Numbered from the stretch's first letter, positions 19,480-29,656 are shown. The stretch is DNA of 64,000 nt from an uncultured Anaerotruncus sp. (GCA_904398655.1 CAJFPF010000011.1:1-64000), one strand, 5' to 3'. Program-made: numbers and translations. Notes: generated by a model from the letters alone, not told the origin.

Positions 19480-21138
19480 TTAGGCCACCTTCCACTCCCA
19501 AACGTTTTTGTTGATGTTGTAATCGGTGGTGCTGGCGGGGATGTTGCTCAGGCGGTTGTTATAAGCGAACAGGGTATTGGTGAAGTAGAGGAACGCCATG
19601 GGCATCTGATCCTTCAACAGCATCTGATACTCATCGTAGATGGGCTTACGGGCCTCAAAGGTGACCTCTTTGGCGCCGGACTCACCCACCTGGCCGATGG
19701 TAGGATCGGTGAGCTGAGTGAAGTTGTTCATGTAACCCACCGTGACGTTAGGCACAGACTCGGAGGGGTCGACTGAACCGGCGGACCCGATGAAGCACAG
19801 GTCATAGTTGCCTTCCCGAGCCATATTCAGCAGGGTGGGGAAGTCCAATGTCTGAATGCGGGTCTTGACGCCAATTTTGGCCAGGTCCTGTTGGATGAGT
19901 ACAGCAGACTTCTCGCGGACCTCATTGCCGGTGGAAACCAGCATCTCCAGTTCCCGGTTGGGGTCCCAGCCAGCCTCTTCCAGCATCTGAGCAGCGCGGT
20001 CAGGATCATACTCGATGGGCAGCAGGTCCTGGTTGAAGTACTGATGGTCCTCGGGCAGGGGTCCGATAGCCGGACGGGCCTCTCCCATCATCAGCTGGTC
20101 CACCAGCACATCGCGGTTGATGGCCAGGCTGAAGGCCTGCCGGACTTCCTGGCTCAGATAATCGCGGGAGGTGTTCATCGCCATGTACTGATAGGCGAAG
20201 GTGGGGATCGATTCGGTCACCAGGTTCTCCTGGGCCTGAGCGTTCTCCCAATCCTGGAAGGGGATCTGGGTGTTGCCGCTGAGGATATCAATCTCACCGC
20301 TGATCAGGCCGGCCAGCAGGTTGGAGGACTGGACCTTCCGGAACACCAGACGGTCAAAGTCGGGGGCACCCAGGTAGTAGTCCTTGTTGGCGGTGAATTC
20401 CACCCGTTCGCCAGAGATGGTGGAATCAAAGATGCAGGGGCCGGAGCCGACCGGATTCTGCCAGAACGCATCGGTGGCCAGGTCTGCGTCAGAGATACCG
20501 GAGAGCAGGTGCTTGGGGATGATGAAGAAGTCCCGGTTGACCATGGCATAGATGATGGCAGGATCCATGGGAGTTTTCAGGGTGAACTCTACCGTATGGT
20601 CGTCCAGAGCAGTGACCTGGATGCCATCGGGGGACAGCTCCATACCAGAGTCATCGGTGCCGCCAAAATACTGCATCCGGATCCGGCGGGGGTAGGTGAA
20701 ATCGGCAGAAGAGGCCACCTGGGCGCTGTAGACCACGTCCTCAGCGGTGACAGGCTCTCCGTCATGCCATTTGGCGTTGGGGTTCAGGTGGTAGGTGATC
20801 TTGTCGCTGGTCTCGTTGATCTCCCAGCTCTCCGCCAGACGGGGCTCAAAGGTACCGTCGGTGTTGATGACCATCAACCGGTCGAACATCAACTCAATGA
20901 CGCTGTCCGCGCCGGCATTGGTGGTATTCATGGGCATAAAGGTGTCCCAGTCGCCGGTCTGAGCGATGGTGACGATCTTCTCGCTCGAGTTGGACCCGGT
21001 AGAGGCGGTCCCAGCGGTGGAAGCGGTGCCCTCCGCCGTGGAAGCAGTGGAGGAGCCTCCGGAGCTTCCGCCACAGGCGGAGAACAGCAGCATTGCGGCC
21101 AGTGCAGCGGACATGGCCCTTAGAACTCTGCGATTCAT
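19480..21138 (-). CDS. ABC transporter substrate-binding lipoprotein (peptide-binding, SBP family 5)
   Basis: Lipobox LLFSACGG; ITYHLNPNAKWHDGEPVTAEDVVYS. Confidence 0.9.
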   Translation of the reverse strand: MNRRVLRAMSAALAAMLLFSACGGSSGGSSTASTAEGTASTAGTASTGSNSSEKIVTIAQTGDWDTFMPMNTTNAGADSVIELMFDRLMVINTDGTFEPRLAESWEINETSDKITYHLNPNAKWHDGEPVTAEDVVYSAQVASSADFTYPRRIRMQYFGGTDDSGMELSPDGIQVTALDDHTVEFTLKTPMDPAIIYAMVNRDFFIIPKHLLSGISDADLATDAFWQNPVGSGPCIFDSTISGERVEFTANKDYYLGAPDFDRLVFRKVQSSNLLAGLISGEIDILSGNTQIPFQDWENAQAQENLVTESIPTFAYQYMAMNTSRDYLSQEVRQAFSLAINRDVLVDQLMMGEARPAIGPLPEDHQYFNQDLLPIEYDPDRAAQMLEEAGWDPNRELEMLVSTGNEVREKSAVLIQQDLAKIGVKTRIQTLDFPTLLNMAREGNYDLCFIGSAGSVDPSESVPNVTVGYMNNFTQLTDPTIGQVGESGAKEVTFEARKPIYDEYQMLLKDQMPMAFLYFTNTLFAYNNRLSNIPASTTDYNINKNVWEWKVA

Positions 21139-21195
21139 GTTGATAACCTCCAGATTTTCAAATATTGATAATCCCACGCGGGATTGGATAACAAG

Positions 21196-22074
21196 TTACT
21201 TTTTGACCTTGAGCTTGGAATCCAGGGCGTCCCGGATGCCGTCGCCCACAAAGTTGATACTGCAGACGGTGAGCACCAGCAGGATGCCTGGCGGCACCCA
21301 CAGCCAAGGCCGCGAGGAGAGCACGGTGATGGATTGGGCTGCGTAGAGGATATTTCCCCAGGAGGCCTGGGGTGGCTGGACACCCATGCCCAAAAAGCTC
21401 AATGCGGACTCTTGGATGATGGCCTGAGCGGTGCGGAAGGTGAAGTTGATCAAGATGGGCGCAAAGGCGTTGGGGATGATATATTTAAATAGAAGGGGGA
21501 GATCCTTGGTACCCACCGCCTTGGCAGATTCCACATACTCCTTTTCCCGGATGGAGAGCACATTACCATAGATCAACTTGGCAAAGTCGGTCCATCCCAA
21601 CACGCCAATCACCAATGTGACCGTCCAAACGGAGGGGCCGATCACTGAAACCAGCACTAGAATCAGAATCATGGAGGGGAAGGACATGAAGATGTCCGCG
21701 CACCGCATGATGATGGTTTCCCAGATCCCCTTGTAGTAGCCAGCCAACAGGCCCAGAGGTACACCAATACATAGGCTGATGGTGGCGGAGAGGATACCCA
21801 CCAATAGGGAGACACGACCGCCGTAGATCAGCCGGGCGAATACATCCCGTCCGGTGTCGTCGGTGCCCAGAATGTGCGCTCCTCCAGGAGGGGCGCTGAA
21901 GGCCAATACATCGGAGGTGTAGGGGTCCAGCTGCATGACAATGGGCAGGATCACCACTACCAGCACCTCTAGCAGGATGATGCACAGGCCAATCATGGCC
22001 AATTTGTGGGACGAGAATTTTTTGAGTACGTCCCGATAATAGGAATCTTTTTTGGTTGTCTCTTTCATATCCAT
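21196..22074 (-). CDS. ABC transporter permease (OppC/DppC-like)
   Basis: HILGTDDTGRDVFARLIYGGRVSL signature. Confidence 0.9.
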   Translation of the reverse strand: MDMKETTKKDSYYRDVLKKFSSHKLAMIGLCIILLEVLVVVILPIVMQLDPYTSDVLAFSAPPGGAHILGTDDTGRDVFARLIYGGRVSLLVGILSATISLCIGVPLGLLAGYYKGIWETIIMRCADIFMSFPSMILILVLVSVIGPSVWTVTLVIGVLGWTDFAKLIYGNVLSIREKEYVESAKAVGTKDLPLLFKYIIPNAFAPILINFTFRTAQAIIQESALSFLGMGVQPPQASWGNILYAAQSITVLSSRPWLWVPPGILLVLTVCSINFVGDGIRDALDSKLKVKK

Positions 22075-22080
22075 CCTCCT

Positions 22081-23034
22081 TTAGCGGCTCTGGCGGATCT
22101 TGGGGTCGAGAACGCCGTAGAGGATATCGGTGACCACGTTCCCCAGTAGTACAGCAATCGCAATGACAACAGTGATCCCCATAATGGTGGGATAATCACG
22201 GGAGTTGATCGACTGTACCATCAAGCTGCCCAGCCCCGGCCAACCAAATACCTGCTCGGCCACCACTGCGCCGCCGAATAGGAAGGGAATCATCGTGGAG
22301 AGCACAGTCACCACAGGGATCAAAGCATTGCGAAGAGCATGCCCCATCACCACGATAAACTCCCCCAAACCTTTCGCCCGGGCAGTGCGGATATAGTCCT
22401 CCTGGAATACCTCCATCATGCTGCCGCGGGTCTGTCGGAGCAGGCTGCCGATATTAAAGATGGCCAACACCAAACAGGGCATGATGATGTGGGTAAATAG
22501 GGAGGAAAGACTGTGGGAGCCGGAGTCATACATGCCACCCATAGGCAGCACCTGAAGTTTGACGGCAAAGATGTAGATGAATACCAGCCCGGTGAAGAAA
22601 GTAGGGGTGGAAGCCCCAATGAAAGAGAGGCCGGAGGAGATGTAGTCCCAAGCGGAATAGGGCTTGTAGGCGGACATGATTCCCAGAGGGACCGCCACCA
22701 AAATTGCGACGATGGTGGAGGCAAAGGTGAGAATCAAGGTGGGTCCCAGCCGCTCCATCACCATTCCCCAGACCGCTTGTCCGGTGCGATAAGAGGTCCC
22801 AAGATTTCCCTGCAGCAGAGCGCCCAGCCATTTGAGATATTGGACGATCACCGGCTGGTCCAACCCAAGCTGGTGGCGCATGGCCTCCATGTCCTCCACT
22901 GTGGCCATGGGATCGGCCAACAACAGCTCCAGAGGGCTGCCAGGAGCCATGGAGGAGATCACATACACTAGGATTGTGATGCCGAAGAAGGTGGGTATGG
23001 CTATGAGAAGCCGTTTTAGGATGTATTTGCTCAT
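22081..23034 (-). CDS. ABC transporter permease (OppB/DppB-like)
   Basis: MSKYILKRLLIAIPTFFGITILVY; DYIRTARAKGLGEFIVVMGHALRNALIPVVT. Confidence 0.9.
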   Translation of the reverse strand: MSKYILKRLLIAIPTFFGITILVYVISSMAPGSPLELLLADPMATVEDMEAMRHQLGLDQPVIVQYLKWLGALLQGNLGTSYRTGQAVWGMVMERLGPTLILTFASTIVAILVAVPLGIMSAYKPYSAWDYISSGLSFIGASTPTFFTGLVFIYIFAVKLQVLPMGGMYDSGSHSLSSLFTHIIMPCLVLAIFNIGSLLRQTRGSMMEVFQEDYIRTARAKGLGEFIVVMGHALRNALIPVVTVLSTMIPFLFGGAVVAEQVFGWPGLGSLMVQSINSRDYPTIMGITVVIAIAVLLGNVVTDILYGVLDPKIRQSR

Positions 23035-23448
23035 GCGTCCATCGACCTCCGTGTCTGTTTTGCATCCCTGGAACGGGATGAATGGGACCAGCGGCGCTTT
23101 CGCCGGAGGAGTTTTAAAATATTCTTACTGATATTATCACTGGTGTATTAAAATGTCAACAGCGGATGAAGAAAGTGTGAACATTACATTCTATTTTTGG
23201 ATTCCTGACCAAATAGAGCACAGTGAATTTGAAAGAAGTTACCAAAGCCGGTTTTGGCCGGCCCAACAGGGCGGCTGGTGAATAACCCCAGATTTTTTAT
23301 GGAGGTTTCGTTCAGGATTCCTAAATTTGGAATGGCGGCTTGCTTTTGTATCTCAGAAGCGCTTATAATATGCCAAGAACCTTCGAGGCGGCTCTTCAGA
23401 GTGGTGGAGCTGCTCTTTCAGAATGGTCAGCGAAAGGATCTGAGTACA

Positions 23449-24687
23449 ATGCGTGCCTATGAACGTTTTCTGCACTATGTCTCCTATGATACCCAGTCGG
23501 ATAGCGCCTCCCAGTCAGTCCCCTCGACGTCAAAACAAAAGATCTTGGGAGCGGAACTTGTCCAAGAACTGCAGACACTGGGACTGTCTGATGCCCGGAT
23601 GGACGACAGCGGCTACGTCTACGCCACCCTGCCTGCCAGTGCTGGCTACGAGCAGGTGGACCCGGTGGCGCTGATTGCCCATATGGACACCGCAATGGAC
23701 ATGTCCGGCGCCGATATCAAGCCTCGGATTGTGAAAAACTATGATGGCGGAGATATTCTCTTAAACCAGAAGCTGGGGATTACCACCCGGGTCTCCGACT
23801 TCCCGGAGCTAAAGCGATATGTGGGGGAGGATCTGATCGTCACCGATGGGACCACTCTGTTGGGGGCGGATGACAAGGCCGGGATTGCGGAGATTATCAC
23901 CATGGCAGAGGAGCTTCTGGCCCACCCGGAGAAGCCTCATCCCCCAGTGAAATTGGTCTTCACCACCGACGAGGAGATTGGGCGTGGAGTGGACCATCTG
24001 GACCTGGAACAGGTGGGAGCCCGGCGGGGCTATACTGTTGACGGGGGCGCCGTGGGGGATCTAAAATATGAAAACTTTAATGCGGCCTCTGCGCAGGTGA
24101 CCATTCACGGGATCACTGCCCATACTGGCTATGCCAAGGGGATTTTGCGCAACGCGACCCTTCTGGCTATGGAGTTTCATGCCATGCTCCCCATATTTGA
24201 GAACCCTGCCTGTACAGAGAACCGGGAGGGGTTCTATCATCTGGACCGGTTGGAGGGGCGGACCGAACTGGCAGAGCTGCACTATATCATTCGGGATCAC
24301 GATATGGGAATTTTCCAGCGCCGTAAGCAGCTGATGGAACAGGCGGCAGCCTATCTCAATGAGAAGTATGGGAACGGCACTGTGGAACTGAAAATAGAGG
24401 ACTCTTATTATAATATGTATGAACAAATCCGCCCTCATTACAATCTGGTGGAGTATGCGGCCCAGGCTATGCGGATCTGCGGTGTAGAGCCGGTGAGCGA
24501 ACCCCCTATCCGGGGCGGAACCGACGGGAGCCGGTTGTCCTATATGGGGCTGCCCAGCCCTAACCTATGCACTGGTGGACATAACGGCCACGGGCGGCAT
24601 GAATTTGTTTCGATTCAGTCGATGGACAAGGTGGTAGAGATTCTGGTCGCATTGATGGGAATCTATGCCAATGAGGGCTCAAACTGA
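23449..24687 (+). CDS. pepT: Peptidase T (tripeptide aminopeptidase)
   Basis: MRAYERFLHYVSYDTQSD, ALIAHMDTAMDMSG, TLLGADDKAGIAEI, RGGTDGSRLSYMGLPSPNL. Confidence 0.9.
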   Translation: MRAYERFLHYVSYDTQSDSASQSVPSTSKQKILGAELVQELQTLGLSDARMDDSGYVYATLPASAGYEQVDPVALIAHMDTAMDMSGADIKPRIVKNYDGGDILLNQKLGITTRVSDFPELKRYVGEDLIVTDGTTLLGADDKAGIAEIITMAEELLAHPEKPHPPVKLVFTTDEEIGRGVDHLDLEQVGARRGYTVDGGAVGDLKYENFNAASAQVTIHGITAHTGYAKGILRNATLLAMEFHAMLPIFENPACTENREGFYHLDRLEGRTELAELHYIIRDHDMGIFQRRKQLMEQAAAYLNEKYGNGTVELKIEDSYYNMYEQIRPHYNLVEYAAQAMRICGVEPVSEPPIRGGTDGSRLSYMGLPSPNLCTGGHNGHGRHEFVSIQSMDKVVEILVALMGIYANEGSN

Positions 24688-24700
24688 CAGGAGGAGAACC

Positions 24701-25597
24701 ATGCGTGTATTGAATTTTGGATCATTGAACATCGATTACACCTACTCCCTGGATCACATTGTGGCCCCGGGTGAGACGATTACCTCCCAACATCTGGAGG
24801 TATTCCCCGGTGGAAAAGGGCTCAACCAGTCGGTGGCTCTGGCCCGGGCAGGGGTCCCTGTCTGTCATGCCGGCCAGGTGGGAGAGGACGGCGGCATGCT
24901 CCTTCAGGTCTGCCAGGAGAGCGGGGTGGATACCAGCCGGATCCGGACGGTAGAAACCCGCACCGGTAACGCCATCATCCAGGTGAGCGCTAAGGGACAG
25001 AACAGCATCGTCCTTTACCCCGGGGCCAACCGGGAGCAGACCCAGGAGTATATCGACCAGGTGCTGGAGGAGTTTGGCCCGGGGGATCTGGTGCTGCTTC
25101 AAAATGAGATCAACCTAGTGGACTATATTATCCAAAGGGCTTCCCAACGGGGCATGACCATCGCTTTAAACCCTTCTCCTTTTGATGAACGGATGTTGGC
25201 CTGTGATTTGGGGCTGGTGGATCTGTTCTTGCTCAATGAGGTGGAGGGCGCACAGATTACCGGGCATCAGAATCCAGAGGAGATCTTGGAAGAGATGAAA
25301 ACCCGTTTCCCCAAGGCACAGGTGGTGCTGACGTTGGGAAAGGCGGGGGTCTGCTATCAGAGGGGAGAAATCCGCCTGCGTCATGGCATCTACCAGGTGC
25401 CGGTGGTGGATACCACTGCGGCGGGGGATACATTCACAGGCTTTTTCCTGGGGAGCTTGCTGCGGGGACAGCCGGTGGAGGAGGCGCTGCGCTTGGCCTC
25501 GGTGGCCTCGTCTCTGGCGGTTTCCCGGAAGGGAGCTTCCAGTTCCATCCCCACCTGGGAGGAGGTCCAGAGAGCTGACCTGACCTGCCAATCCTGA
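24701..25597 (+). CDS. Ribokinase-like PfkB family carbohydrate kinase
   Basis: FPGGKGLNQSVALARAG, VVDTTAAGDTFTGFFLG. Confidence 0.88.
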   Translation: MRVLNFGSLNIDYTYSLDHIVAPGETITSQHLEVFPGGKGLNQSVALARAGVPVCHAGQVGEDGGMLLQVCQESGVDTSRIRTVETRTGNAIIQVSAKGQNSIVLYPGANREQTQEYIDQVLEEFGPGDLVLLQNEINLVDYIIQRASQRGMTIALNPSPFDERMLACDLGLVDLFLLNEVEGAQITGHQNPEEILEEMKTRFPKAQVVLTLGKAGVCYQRGEIRLRHGIYQVPVVDTTAAGDTFTGFFLGSLLRGQPVEEALRLASVASSLAVSRKGASSSIPTWEEVQRADLTCQS

Positions 25598-25606
25598 AAA
25601 GTTCCG

Positions 25607-25648
25607 AAAAAAAGACGCCTAACAGAGCTCTGCAGGCGTCTTTTTTTA
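25607..25648 (+). terminator. Intrinsic terminator
   Basis: AAAAAGACGCCT-aacagagctctgc-AGGCGTCTTTTTTT. Confidence 0.8.
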
Positions 25649-25784
25649 TCCACTTTGGGAATTCTAGGAGGGAAGGAAGGGGTTCACAAGCACTGGGAAA
25701 AAGAGTAAAATGGAAGGCATAGGGCCCAATGGCGCAGCCAATCGGGTTGTGTCGCCCCTCGACAGGAAGAAAGGAGTACCTCTA

Positions 25785-26723
25785 ATGTGGGAAAAGGACC
25801 ACCGTATCTGCAAAGGGGTGACAGACCTGCTATTTTTTGCAGGTGGAAGCTTGATCTATGGAATTTCTGTAAATATGTTTACCGCCCCCAATCAAATCGC
25901 CCCCGGGGGAATCACCGGTCTGTCCACCCTGCTCAACCATCTGTTTGGCACCCCCATCGGCACAGTCAGCTTTTTGATGAATCTGCCGCTCTTTTTCTGG
26001 GCGCTCATGTCTGTGGGATATAAATTGCTTCTGAAAACGTTTGTGGCCACGTTTATGACCTCCGCCGCCATCGACCTGATGGGCCTGGTCATTGCACCCT
26101 ATCGCGGGGATTTATTGTTGGCGTCCCTGTTTGGTGGCGTTTTGGAGGGACTGGGCCTTTCTCTGGTATTTATCCGGGGTGGCACCACCGGCGGAAGCGA
26201 CTTGATTGCGCGCCTGTTGGGACGGTATGTACCCCACCTGTCCATGGCAAAGCTGATGATGTGCCTGGATGTGATGGTGGTGACTGCCTCTGCCATTGTC
26301 TATCAAAGCATCGAGAGCGCTATGTACGCCGTTGTTGTCCTCTTTGTTTCCTCCAGGGTGATCGACGCCCTGCTCTATGGTACCGATGTGGGAACTGGCA
26401 AGGTGTTTTACATTATCAGTGAAAAAAATCGGGAGATTGCCGATCAGATCCTGAAAGAGATGGACCGTGGTGTGACATTTTTGGAGGGGAGAGGCGGTTT
26501 CACAGGGAACTCCTGCGAACTGCTGCTCTGTGCGGTGCGCAGATTTGAGGTCAGCCGGGTGAAGAGCATCATCCATCACTGGGACCCCAAAGCGTTTTGG
26601 ATCATAGGGGAGGCTGGAGAGATTACAGGAGAGGGGTTCCGACAGCTGGGGCCCGACGATGCCACCCTCCAATCCCTTTTGCACCGGCTCAAAAGGAGAA
26701 CAGAGCGGGGAACCACTGAATGA
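25785..26723 (+). CDS. YitT family membrane protein (DUF161/DUF2179)
   Basis: TAPNQIAPGGITGLSTLLNHLFGTPIG, RGGTTGGSDLIARLL. Confidence 0.88.
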   Translation: MWEKDHRICKGVTDLLFFAGGSLIYGISVNMFTAPNQIAPGGITGLSTLLNHLFGTPIGTVSFLMNLPLFFWALMSVGYKLLLKTFVATFMTSAAIDLMGLVIAPYRGDLLLASLFGGVLEGLGLSLVFIRGGTTGGSDLIARLLGRYVPHLSMAKLMMCLDVMVVTASAIVYQSIESAMYAVVVLFVSSRVIDALLYGTDVGTGKVFYIISEKNREIADQILKEMDRGVTFLEGRGGFTGNSCELLLCAVRRFEVSRVKSIIHHWDPKAFWIIGEAGEITGEGFRQLGPDDATLQSLLHRLKRRTERGTTE

Positions 26724-26812
26724 TCTCTTGCTTTTTCGTTTTTAGGATGGTATAGTTAAAAAGATTTTGAAATCTTGAGAAAACTTTTTGCGCCGCAGAG
26801 AGGAGCAGATCC

Positions 26813-27634
26813 ATGACCATCCAGCGTTCCACATCCCCCGAAAATACCGCGATTCTGGCGGTCTCCTTTGGCACTAGTTATCCGTATAGCCTGAAAACTG
26901 CTATCGGAGGCGTGGAGGATGCCTTCCGCCGGGCCTTTCCAGGCTACAAGGTCTATCGGGCGTTTACCAGCCAGATGATTTTGAAGAAGCTGAAGGAGCG
27001 GGACGGCTGGAGCATTGACAATGTGCCCCAGGCGCTGGAGCGCCTGCTCCAGGAGGGATTTACCCAGGTGGTGGTGCAGCCCACCCATTTTATGCATGGG
27101 GTGGAGTATGACCGGATGATGGCACAGATTGCACCCTATCGCCAGCAGTTCCGGCGCCTCTCTGTGGGGGAGCCGCTGCTCTCCTGCACCAAGGACTACC
27201 AGGCGGTAGCCCAGAGAGTGGCGTCTATCTTCCGTCCGGATGAGGACACCGCGCTGATCCTGATGGGCCATGGAACCAGCCACTTTGCCGACTGCGCCTA
27301 TGCCGCTTTAGGCTACCATTTTTTGGAGAACGGCTGGAGAAATATCCTGGTAGGCACTGTGGAGGGCTATCCCACGCTGGAAGAGTTGGTGCGAAACCTC
27401 CGTCGGATTGCTGTGCGGCGGGTGGTGCTGACCCCCTTGATGGTGGTTTCTGGTGACCATGCGGCCAACGACATGGCAGGGAAAGATCCCGACTCCTGGG
27501 AGTCCCGTCTGCGGGCGGAGGGGTACCAGGTGGAGTGTGTGCTCCGAGGGATGGGGGAGTACCCCCAGATACAGCAGCTCTATGTGGAACATCTGCGGGA
27601 AGCGATGTCCAGCTTGGAGGAATGGGATACATGA
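26813..27634 (+). CDS. cbiK: Sirohydrochlorin cobaltochelatase (anaerobic CbiK type)
   Basis: VSFGTSYPYSLKTAIGGVEDAFRRAFPGYKVYRAFTSQMI, LMGHGTSHFAD, VEGYPTLEELV. Confidence 0.88.
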   Translation: MTIQRSTSPENTAILAVSFGTSYPYSLKTAIGGVEDAFRRAFPGYKVYRAFTSQMILKKLKERDGWSIDNVPQALERLLQEGFTQVVVQPTHFMHGVEYDRMMAQIAPYRQQFRRLSVGEPLLSCTKDYQAVAQRVASIFRPDEDTALILMGHGTSHFADCAYAALGYHFLENGWRNILVGTVEGYPTLEELVRNLRRIAVRRVVLTPLMVVSGDHAANDMAGKDPDSWESRLRAEGYQVECVLRGMGEYPQIQQLYVEHLREAMSSLEEWDT

Positions 27635-27672
27635 ACAAATGCCTGGCCTCTATGGGGCCAGGCATTTGTTCA
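27632..27672. terminator. Bidirectional-type hairpin terminator
   Basis: TGAACAAATGCCTGGCC-tctat-GGGGCCAGGCATTTGTTCA. Confidence 0.65.
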
Positions 27673-27682
27673 GAGGGTTAAC

Positions 27683-28684
27683 TTATCCCTCTGCCAAAAA
27701 TTCCAGGGCGGCGTGGGCGGTATTGGATAGCCAAGCCATAGATTCCACAGGGTATTCCCCGGCGGCGGTCTCCCCGGTGAGCATGAGGGAAGAGGCCCCA
27801 TCCAATACGGCGTTGAAGATATCGGAGACCTCTGCCCGAGTGGGAACAGCGCTGTGGTGCATGGAGTGCAGCAGCTGGGTCACCACCATAAACGGCTTAC
27901 CTGATTGGCGACAGAGGGCGGCCACCTGTTTTTGCACACCTGGAAGCGCATAGAGAGGGATGTCATTGCCCAGATCTCCCCGGGCGATGATGATTTCATC
28001 GGCTTCCTCCAAAAACTCTGGAAGGTCCTGGACGCCCATCCGATTTTCCAACTTGGCAAAACAACGGATGTGGGAGGCCCCCGCATCCCGCAGCGCTTGG
28101 CGCAGGGCGAGCAGATCCTCGCGGTCCCGGACAAAAGGCTGCATAACACCGGTGACGCCACATTGGGCAGCGATGGACAGGTTTTCAAAATCCGTTTGGG
28201 TAAGGGTGGGCGGGCGCAGGTTGCAGCCGGGCAAAGCAATGCTCTTGCGGGATTGGAGCAATCCTCCCCGTACGACTCGGCAGCGTGCCACATGGTCGTC
28301 GCAGGACAGGACTTCCAGCAGAAGGGCGCCATCGTCCAATAAAACCGTCTGACCCGGCTGAAGGGCGGGGAGGATCAGAGCGGGGACAGGGATACCGCCC
28401 TCCCCCAAGAGAACCTCGCCGTCTTGGGGAAGCGGAACCGGCGCCCCCAACTTCCCCACCCGTAGTTCGGGTCCCTGTAGGTCAATCAGCAATTGTGGGG
28501 CGCATCCCACCCGGCGGGCGGCGGAAAAATATCTTGCAAGCCAGTCGCCGCAATCGGCCAATGCCACATGGGAAAGGTTTAACCGGATGCCCGTCATACC
28601 CGCTTGGAACATCTTTACCAGAGTTTCCTCCTGCTGACAAGCCGGCCCAAGTGTCCCATAGAGCTCCAGCCGTTTTTGCGCCAT
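27683..28684 (-). CDS. Pyruvate kinase-like protein lacking the C-terminal domain
   Basis: 333 aa; IRLNLSHV, IDLQGPELR, ARGDLGNDIP, PTRAEVSDIFNAVLDGASSLMLTGETAAGEYP. Confidence 0.8.
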   Translation of the reverse strand: MAQKRLELYGTLGPACQQEETLVKMFQAGMTGIRLNLSHVALADCGDWLARYFSAARRVGCAPQLLIDLQGPELRVGKLGAPVPLPQDGEVLLGEGGIPVPALILPALQPGQTVLLDDGALLLEVLSCDDHVARCRVVRGGLLQSRKSIALPGCNLRPPTLTQTDFENLSIAAQCGVTGVMQPFVRDREDLLALRQALRDAGASHIRCFAKLENRMGVQDLPEFLEEADEIIIARGDLGNDIPLYALPGVQKQVAALCRQSGKPFMVVTQLLHSMHHSAVPTRAEVSDIFNAVLDGASSLMLTGETAAGEYPVESMAWLSNTAHAALEFLAEG

Positions 28685-28761
28685 GGCGCCACATCCTTTC
28701 TATCGGTCTCATCTTTCAACAGTATACCATCTTTTTTAGGAAAGCGGAAGGAGAAAAATTA

Positions 28762-28789
28762 TTGACATATGTTGAAAATGTGCTATAAT
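28762..28789 (+). promoter_or_regulatory. Sigma-A type promoter for the DUF134 gene
   Basis: TTGACA-N16-TATAAT; ATTGACATA repeated at 28761 and 28791. Confidence 0.75.
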
Positions 28790-28824
28790 AATTGACATAA
28801 GCCGGAAATAAAGGAGGGAGTCTC

Positions 28825-29229
28825 TTGCCTCGTCCCAAAAAGTGCCGAAGGATCTGCGGGCTGCCTCGTGCCGATCGGTTTGGTCCGGAACAGCCTGTAG
28901 TCTGCCCGGGGGAAGCTGTGCAGATGACATTGGATGAATATGAGTCCATCCGCCTGATTGACCTATTGGACTGCACCCAGGAGGAGTGCGCCCGGCAGAT
29001 GGGGGTGGCGAGGACCACTGTGCAGGCGGTTTATAACACTGCCCGGCGCAAATTGGCGCAGATGCTGGTCAACGGCCAGCGTTTGGAGATCCAAGGCGGG
29101 GATTATGAGCTCTGTCCTTATTCTGGCGACTGCTGCGGTAGAAACTGCGGCAAAGGGCAGTGTGGATTGCATCGCTGCCATCAAAATCATCAGGGAGGTC
29201 ATTGTTGTGAAAATCGCGGTCACTTATGA
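28825..29229 (+). CDS. DUF134 domain-containing protein (sigma-70 region 4-like HTH)
   Basis: TTG start after AAGGAGGGAG; PRPKKCRRICGLPRADRFGP...LDEYESIRLIDLLDCTQEECARQMGVARTTVQ. Confidence 0.85.
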   Translation: MPRPKKCRRICGLPRADRFGPEQPVVCPGEAVQMTLDEYESIRLIDLLDCTQEECARQMGVARTTVQAVYNTARRKLAQMLVNGQRLEIQGGDYELCPYSGDCCGRNCGKGQCGLHRCHQNHQGGHCCENRGHL

Positions 29230-29608
29230 GAATGGGCAGGTCTTTCAGCACTTTGGTCATACGGAGCAATTTAAGGTATATGAGATTCAAGATGGGAAGG
29301 TGATTTCCCAGCAGGTAGTGGATACCAACGGCAGTGGTCATGGGGCGCTGGCGGGATTTTTGCGGGAGCGGGATGTGGAAGCGCTGATCTGCGGCGGGAT
29401 CGGCGGCGGTGCCCGGACCGCTCTGGCACAGGCAGGGATCCAGCTCTATCCAGGTGTCACCGGGGACGCGGATGGAGCGGTTGAAGCGCTGTTGGCTGGC
29501 CGGCTGGCCTACAATCCAGATACCCTCTGCAATCACCACGGGGAACACCATGAAGGGGATTGCCATGGCCACAGTCATGATTGTGGCCATCATGCCTGCC
29601 ACGATTGA
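29207..29608 (+). CDS. NifB/NifX-type dinitrogenase iron-molybdenum cofactor family protein with His-rich tail
   Basis: GTG start; VKIAVTYENGQVFQHFGHTEQFKVYEI...ALICGGIGGGARTAL...; tail CNHHGEHHEGDCHGHSHDCGHHACHD. Confidence 0.8.
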   Translation: MKIAVTYENGQVFQHFGHTEQFKVYEIQDGKVISQQVVDTNGSGHGALAGFLRERDVEALICGGIGGGARTALAQAGIQLYPGVTGDADGAVEALLAGRLAYNPDTLCNHHGEHHEGDCHGHSHDCGHHACHD

Positions 29609-29656
29609 GCAAGGCATACGGACCCGAAAAAAGGCTGTTCTCTGACGAGGGAATGA

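Noticed and set aside
19891-21123. 410-aa plus-strand ORF
   Set aside because: Antisense to the peptide-binding protein; no family motifs
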